Assembly (NCBI GenBank): GCA_047635955.1
Contig: JBLIGW010000041.1
Span: 1-9,252 of the forward strand
Origin: WFTC01 sp047635955
GTDB lineage: Bacteria > Patescibacteriota > Gracilibacteria > UBA1369 > 2-02-FULL-48-14
Length of the DNA stretch: 9,252 nucleotides
Direction: 5' to 3'
The position numbers were made by a program, and so were the translations under genes. Of this stretch, positions 5,037 to 9,252 are shown piece by piece. The notes beneath the pieces were generated by a model, which ran no database searches, was not told the origin of the DNA, and worked only from the letters and a program-made list of their open reading frames with translations. Numbering within the stretch: the stretch's first letter is position 1; the number at the start of each line of letters is the position of its first letter.

Positions 5037-8000
5037 GCAAAGTATTGCTGTCTCACATATCGAAGGGCCAATGATGGTTTTGGCTGGTCCTGGGACAGGT
5101 AAAACACAAATTGTTGCAGCACGAATTGCAGAGATTTTGGAGAAAACACAAATGGATCCTCATAATATTCTTTGTCTTACTTTTACTGAATCTGGAGTGG
5201 TGGCAATGAGAAAGCGTTTACTTACTTTTATTGGAAATTCGGCTTATCACGTTCGGATTCACACCTTCCATTCCTTTTGTAATGACGTGATTAAGGAGAA
5301 TCCAGAAACATTTACACATAGGCGAGAGTTGGAAGCCCTTGATGATGTAGCTCGAGTTCAGATCTTTAGAAAGCTAATTGATAGCTTGGATCCAAGTGAT
5401 GTCTTAAAACCTTTTGCAGATCCTTATCTTTATCAACGAGATCTGATTAACGGGATTCAAACGCTTAAGCGTGAAGACGTGAGCCCAGAAAAGTTTTCTG
5501 AACTTTTGGTAGATATCGCAGCAGACATACATGAGCATCAATTGGCGATTGAAAGTTTCATTGGGATCCATGGAAGTAAATTACAAGAAGTAGAGATAGA
5601 GAATATGCGTAATCTTTTGATAGGCACCATTTTTGAACCTATCTTTTCAAATGCTCCTGCGCCTCTAGAAAAGAAAGAAAGAACTCAGCTTAAAAACGCG
5701 TTGAAGAAGGAGTTTCTATCTGTTCAAAAGCAATTGGAAAAGCAGAAGAGTTTGGCAGCAATTTATGAAGCTTATCAGTCTGAACTGATCACAAGCGGGA
5801 AGTACGATTTTGAAGATATGATTCTTTTTGTCGTTCAGGCTTTCAAAAAAGACCCAGCTTTGTTGGCTCGTTATCAGGAGCAGTTTCAATACATTCTTGT
5901 TGATGAATATCAGGATACGAATGGAGCTCAGAATGAAGTGGTTGAACTTATCGCTAACTTTTTTGAGAGTCCTAATCTTTTTGTTGTGGGGGATGACAAG
6001 CAATCTATTTATCGTTTCCAAGGAGCGTCTTTGGAAAACATTTTGTATTTTTACAAACGATATAAAGACACTATTGAGATGGTTTCTTTGGAGGAGAATT
6101 ATAGAAGTCATCAAGGAATTTTGGATTCTTCTCACTCACTCATTCAAAATTCTGAACACAGTTTAGCTAATTTCATTCCAAATTTAGGCACAAAATTAAC
6201 GGCAGCCTTGCCTGTAAAAAAGCAGAAGATCGAAGTTTATGAGTTTGATCAGCCGGCCACCGAACATTATTTTCTCGCTAAAAAGGTTGAAGAGTTAGTG
6301 GCAAGTGGAGTGAATGCTTCAGAGATCGCAATATTTTTTAGAAACAATTATGAAGCCGAATCTGTTGTGGATTTGTTCCTTCGTTTATCTATTCCTTTTC
6401 GTCTTGAAAGGGGCGCAAATATCCTTGAGGATTTAAGAATTAAACAGCTGATTGAGCTTTTACGTTTGCTAGATAATACCGAAGACAGTGCTCGTTGCTT
6501 CCAGGTGCTTCATTATGATTTCCTTGGCTTTGAAAATCTTTCAATTCACAAATTGGTGCGTGAGCGTTCAGATTTATCACGAAAGAACCCTGTGAAGCTT
6601 CATTTGTTTGATCTTATGTTGGAAAGGGAGGCCTTTAAGCCTTTAGCAGAGTCAGTTCTAGATTGGCAAAAATTGAGTCACAACAAGCCAATGATTGAAG
6701 TCTTAGATCACATCATTCGAGAGTCTGGGTATTTAGATTTCATTATGAGTCAGGAGGACAAAGTGGAGCATCTAAATCGATTGAATAGTTTCTTTGATTT
6801 TGTGAGACAGCGGAACAGGACAGAGCACGGATTGAGCTTAAAACAAGTTTTGGAATATTTGGACCTTCTTCAAGAAAATGATTTGAGTATTCGTGAGCAT
6901 GAACTCAGAACTCAAAAGGAAGCAGTGCGTTTGATGACAGCTCACAAGTCCAAAGGTTTAGAATTCGAACATGTATTCATTATGAACTGTGTGAATAAAC
7001 ATTGGGGGAACGCAAGCAAAAGACAACGTTTAAAACTGCCTAACGGTTTACTTAAGAACGATCCAACTGCTTCAGTGCAGGAGCAGAATGAAGATGAGCG
7101 CCGCTTGTTCTATGTGGCAATGACGCGAACCAAACATCAACTTTATTTGAGTTATTCCAAGACAAAAGAAAACGGAAAGCCTCAAGTTCCAAGTATGTTT
7201 TTTGGTGAAATTGGTGAAGAAGAATTGAACTTTATGGATACTTCGGGAATTGAAGATGAAGCACTCGCTCGATTGCAAACTGTATTTTTGGAAGTTCCAG
7301 TCTCAGATCATACGGAAGAGGAGGAAGATTTTGCGCGGAGCCTTTTGAAGAACTACACAATGAGTATCACTCATTTAAATAATTACTTGGACTGTCCTCG
7401 TAAGTTTTATTATAGAAATTTATTAAGAGTTCCTAGTGCAATGAATAAGTACGCAGCTTATGGTTCAGCAATACATGAGACGCTTAGAAACTTTTCTTTG
7501 GAGCATAAGGAAAGCGGACTACCAACAAAGGAGAGCATGTTGATTGAATTTGATAAGCAGTTGAAACGACAGATACTTTCAGAACAAGATTTCCGTGGTG
7601 GTTTGCAGTTGGGGCAGGAGACCCTCTCTGATTACTATGACACTTACAAAGACGAGTTCTCAGTAAATGTTCATCCTGAATACGATTTTGGTCCACATGG
7701 TGTGAATCTAGATGGAATCCCACTGACGGGTAAGTTGGATCAAGTGGAGTTTAGAGGGGAAGTAGCTCATGTTATTGATTATAAGACCGGTAACCCCGAT
7801 ACAAAGGCACAGGCACTTGCTCCAGATGGGGACTATCATAGGCAGATTGTTTTCTATCAATTGCTTTGTGATCTATCACCAAAATTCCCTTATAAGATGA
7901 CTTCAGGTGAAATTCAATTTGTTCAAAAAAGTAGCCGTGATGGTAAGTTCAAACGAAGTGTAATTAAGGTGACAGACGAAGATCTGAATAGGATTAAGAT

Positions 8001-8103
8001 TCAGATTAAAGATGTTTATGAAGACATACAAAATCTAAAATTCTTAGATAAAGACGAATGGGCAGGTTGTGGTGAATGTGAATATTGTCAGCTATCTGGC
8101 TAG
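5011..8103 (+). CDS. UvrD/PcrA-type helicase fused to RecB/AddB-type PDDEXK nuclease
   Basis: A 1030-residue protein joining an SF1A 3'-5' DNA helicase to a C-terminal nuclease, probably acting on DNA ends in double-strand-break repair as a single-chain counterpart of AddAB/AdnAB subunits. Helicase motifs: Q motif around Q10; Walker A AGPGTGKT (25-32); Ia LTFTE (56-60); Ib HTFHSF (84-89); II VDEYQDT (297-303); III VVGDDKQSIYRFQGA (325-339); IV ENYRS (362-366); V TAHKSKGLEFE (643-653); VI DERRLFYVAMTRTK (695-708). An acidic linker (769-773) leads to the nuclease at about 784-1030 (DNA 7360-8100), with H822, D910 (GKLD), D923 and K925 (IDYKTG) matching the RecB-family catalytic set. Cys795 plus Cys1020, Cys1023 and Cys1026 probably bind a 4Fe-4S cluster, as in AddB and Cas4. 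The ATG at 5011 places LNPKQ correctly and overlaps the preceding gene by 26 bases. Chi recognition cannot be judged. The stop is 10 bases from the convergent protease stop. Confidence 0.95.
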   Translation: MSHPKLNPKQSIAVSHIEGPMMVLAGPGTGKTQIVAARIAEILEKTQMDPHNILCLTFTESGVVAMRKRLLTFIGNSAYHVRIHTFHSFCNDVIKENPETFTHRRELEALDDVARVQIFRKLIDSLDPSDVLKPFADPYLYQRDLINGIQTLKREDVSPEKFSELLVDIAADIHEHQLAIESFIGIHGSKLQEVEIENMRNLLIGTIFEPIFSNAPAPLEKKERTQLKNALKKEFLSVQKQLEKQKSLAAIYEAYQSELITSGKYDFEDMILFVVQAFKKDPALLARYQEQFQYILVDEYQDTNGAQNEVVELIANFFESPNLFVVGDDKQSIYRFQGASLENILYFYKRYKDTIEMVSLEENYRSHQGILDSSHSLIQNSEHSLANFIPNLGTKLTAALPVKKQKIEVYEFDQPATEHYFLAKKVEELVASGVNASEIAIFFRNNYEAESVVDLFLRLSIPFRLERGANILEDLRIKQLIELLRLLDNTEDSARCFQVLHYDFLGFENLSIHKLVRERSDLSRKNPVKLHLFDLMLEREAFKPLAESVLDWQKLSHNKPMIEVLDHIIRESGYLDFIMSQEDKVEHLNRLNSFFDFVRQRNRTEHGLSLKQVLEYLDLLQENDLSIREHELRTQKEAVRLMTAHKSKGLEFEHVFIMNCVNKHWGNASKRQRLKLPNGLLKNDPTASVQEQNEDERRLFYVAMTRTKHQLYLSYSKTKENGKPQVPSMFFGEIGEEELNFMDTSGIEDEALARLQTVFLEVPVSDHTEEEEDFARSLLKNYTMSITHLNNYLDCPRKFYYRNLLRVPSAMNKYAAYGSAIHETLRNFSLEHKESGLPTKESMLIEFDKQLKRQILSEQDFRGGLQLGQETLSDYYDTYKDEFSVNVHPEYDFGPHGVNLDGIPLTGKLDQVEFRGEVAHVIDYKTGNPDTKAQALAPDGDYHRQIVFYQLLCDLSPKFPYKMTSGEIQFVQKSSRDGKFKRSVIKVTDEDLNRIKIQIKDVYEDIQNLKFLDKDEWAGCGECEYCQLSG

Positions 8104-8113
8104 CAATGGTTCC
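8104..8113. other. 10-base convergent junction without a visible terminator
   Basis: Only 10 bases separate the TAG of the helicase-nuclease (8101-8103) from the TAA of the protease (8116-8114 on the minus strand). No GC-rich hairpin with a T-run is visible on either strand here or in the flanking gene ends. The two transcripts must therefore overlap at their 3' ends, or terminate by a mechanism with no clear sequence signature. Confidence 0.6.
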
Positions 8114-9252
8114 TTAATCAACAATGGCAACACCAGCAAGTTTACCTTTCTCAACGGTATCTTGGCTTTCTTGAAGAGCTTGGATGATATTTTCTAGAGT
8201 CCAGTTTCCATCTGTTGTAAGTAGCTCAGCTACTCGGGCTGAAATTAGTGCTGCAGATTGAGAGGTTCCGCTTTTATAGCCATATTCATCATCGGGGAGT
8301 GAGGAAAGTACCATGTATCCATTGGCAGCAATATCGATCCAATTTCCATAGTTAGATTTCTCCATCGCTTCATTTGTAGGGTCAACACTAGCAACGGCAA
8401 TGGTAGTGTCGTAGGTGGCGGGGTAAAAGCCTTTTGAACTATTATTGTTCCCACTGGCTGCAACAACAATAATACCAGCCTCGTAGGCTTCTTGCATCAT
8501 TATCTCAAGAGAATAGGAGGGGGACATGAGTCCAAAGCTCGCGTTAATTACGTCTGGTTCGTACTCAATGGCTTTGTCGAAAGCTTCAAGCACATTAGAG
8601 AGTCGACCTCCGTTGGCATCAACAATCTTAAGAGGAATGATCTCAATATCGCTAATCTCTGAACTTATGATCCCAGCAATATGAGTTCCATGATTAACAT
8701 CGTCATACATGACGGTATTGTCTGTGATGGTGTTCCACCCCGTTAAAATTTCTATATTTTCAAAAATTTCATGACTGGCATCAATACCACTATCTATAAT
8801 AGCGATTTGTATGGCTTGAGCTTCAACAGGACCTAGTGTTTCAGGTGTGACCTCTTCTTCTATTCTTTCTTCTTCTTCTATTCTTTCTTCTGTGAGGCTG
8901 ACTAGCTTGTCAGGAATAACCCAGTAATGTGGTTCTCCTTGTAGTTGAATATTTTGATCAAGCTCTACACTGCTAAACTCAGGTATTGCAGCTTCATATC
9001 GTTCTGCAATTTCAATTAGAGTTTCTTCACTCATGTACTCAGAAGGTTGGATCATCAAGAACCCATTGTTTACCAAATCTTCATTAATAGTTACTAGAAG
9101 ACCTTGATAATCTTTGGCTTCAACCATGTCCAGGTCTAGACTATTGGTCTGCAGTAAGTCAGCTTGTAGAAACCAGTGTTCCTGAAAAAGGGAATCTACA
9201 GCCATTTCATTTTGCATGTTCAATGAGTGCAATTTTTGCATAGATCGATGCG
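8114..9252 (-). CDS. Subtilisin-like serine protease (S8), probably N-terminally cut by the window edge
   Basis: A peptidase S8 family endopeptidase. Numbered from the first in-window ATG at 9241 (375 residues), the catalytic residues are D150 (IAIIDSGID), H184 (NHGTHIAG), the oxyanion Asn265 (AASGNNN) and Ser327 (GTSQSA). The frame stays open from that ATG to the edge and no signal peptide is seen, so the true start is probably beyond the window. Before the catalytic domain, DSLFQEHWFLQ (16-26) resembles the motif that usually sits just before a subtilase domain. A region ending in FSSVELDQ (89-96) resembles the end of an I9 propeptide. An acidic segment EERIEE-EERIEE (118-129) comes from an exact 18-bp tandem repeat. 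The usual Pro of GTSxAxP is Ala331. The protein is acidic, as is common for secreted proteases, but export cannot be shown here. No C-terminal extension or anchor follows the domain. It is convergent with the helicase gene and not obviously related in function. Confidence 0.92.
   Translation of the reverse strand, partial: HRSMQKLHSLNMQNEMAVDSLFQEHWFLQADLLQTNSLDLDMVEAKDYQGLLVTINEDLVNNGFLMIQPSEYMSEETLIEIAERYEAAIPEFSSVELDQNIQLQGEPHYWVIPDKLVSLTEERIEEEERIEEEVTPETLGPVEAQAIQIAIIDSGIDASHEIFENIEILTGWNTITDNTVMYDDVNHGTHIAGIISSEISDIEIIPLKIVDANGGRLSNVLEAFDKAIEYEPDVINASFGLMSPSYSLEIMMQEAYEAGIIVVAASGNNNSSKGFYPATYDTTIAVASVDPTNEAMEKSNYGNWIDIAANGYMVLSSLPDDEYGYKSGTSQSAALISARVAELLTTDGNWTLENIIQALQESQDTVEKGKLAGVAIVD
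8853..8891 (-). repeat. 18-bp in-frame tandem repeat in the protease gene
   Basis: The plus-strand bases repeat with a period of exactly 18 over 39 bases (just over two copies) without mismatch; the flanking bases 8852 and 8892 break the pattern. Each copy encodes the hexapeptide EERIEE in the linker before the protease catalytic domain. The unit is rich in TTC/TCT, so slippage could add or remove whole units without a frameshift. Confidence 0.85.

Noticed and set aside
5716..6166. Long open frames on both strands inside the helicase gene (139 and 112 codons)
   Set aside because: They lie wholly within conserved helicase motifs, and their translations look like shadow frames without domains.
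4333..8103. Nudix plus TM protein plus helicase-nuclease as a new anti-phage defence system
   Set aside because: All recognisable parts fit housekeeping repair and nucleotide metabolism; no sensor, toxin, reverse transcriptase or mobile-element boundary is present, and the neighbours are core genes.
4281..8106. Shared 9-mer GGCTAGCAA at 4281-4289 and 8098-8106, bracketing the rightward operon
   Set aside because: Many repeated 9-mers are expected by chance in 9 kb; no longer similarity surrounds the copies, and the second copy is partly helicase coding sequence.

Overview
The window is a gene-dense bacterial segment (roughly 99% coding) with three transcriptional blocks. The minus strand from 4273 down to the left edge carries comF, two GT4 glycosyltransferases, dnaX and the first codons of a further gene. 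The plus strand from 4333 to 8103 carries a Nudix hydrolase, a 78-residue single-pass membrane protein and a 1030-residue UvrD-type helicase fused to a RecB/AddB-type nuclease. A subtilisin-like (S8) protease on the minus strand converges on the helicase from the right edge. The only intergenic gap above 15 bases is the 59-base divergent region at 4274-4332. No gene-free stretch above 300 bases, rRNA, tRNA, CRISPR array or insertion sequence is visible.

Organism: the sequence contains no taxonomic marker gene. Short proteins, overlapping or nearly abutting genes, no visible Shine-Dalgarno motifs, a compact DnaX, ComF, and a single-chain helicase-nuclease together suggest a reduced-genome bacterium, most plausibly of the Candidate Phyla Radiation (Patescibacteria). 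This is an inference with modest confidence. TGA ends dnaX and comF, and conserved glycines use GGN codons, so the code looks standard rather than the UGA=Gly code of Gracilibacteria/Absconditabacteria.

How the genes may work together: the leftward unit mixes DNA uptake (ComF), surface glycan assembly (two glycosyltransferases) and replication (DnaX clamp-loader subunit), with gene junctions of 8-13 bases or short overlaps. The rightward unit pairs a probable Ap4A-type Nudix hydrolase with a DNA end-processing helicase-nuclease and an unknown small membrane protein. The two units diverge from a short region with a good extended -10 promoter candidate only 8 bases from the Nudix ATG, so that mRNA would be almost leaderless. 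A 7-bp inverted repeat covers that -10 element and the start codon.

Most of the window consists of recognisable families. The least explained elements are the 78-residue membrane/coiled-coil protein, the promoter/start-codon inverted repeat with the general lack of Shine-Dalgarno motifs, and unusual residues in one glycosyltransferase, the Nudix box, the nuclease cysteine cluster and the protease active site. I do not see clear evidence of a new defence or mobile system.
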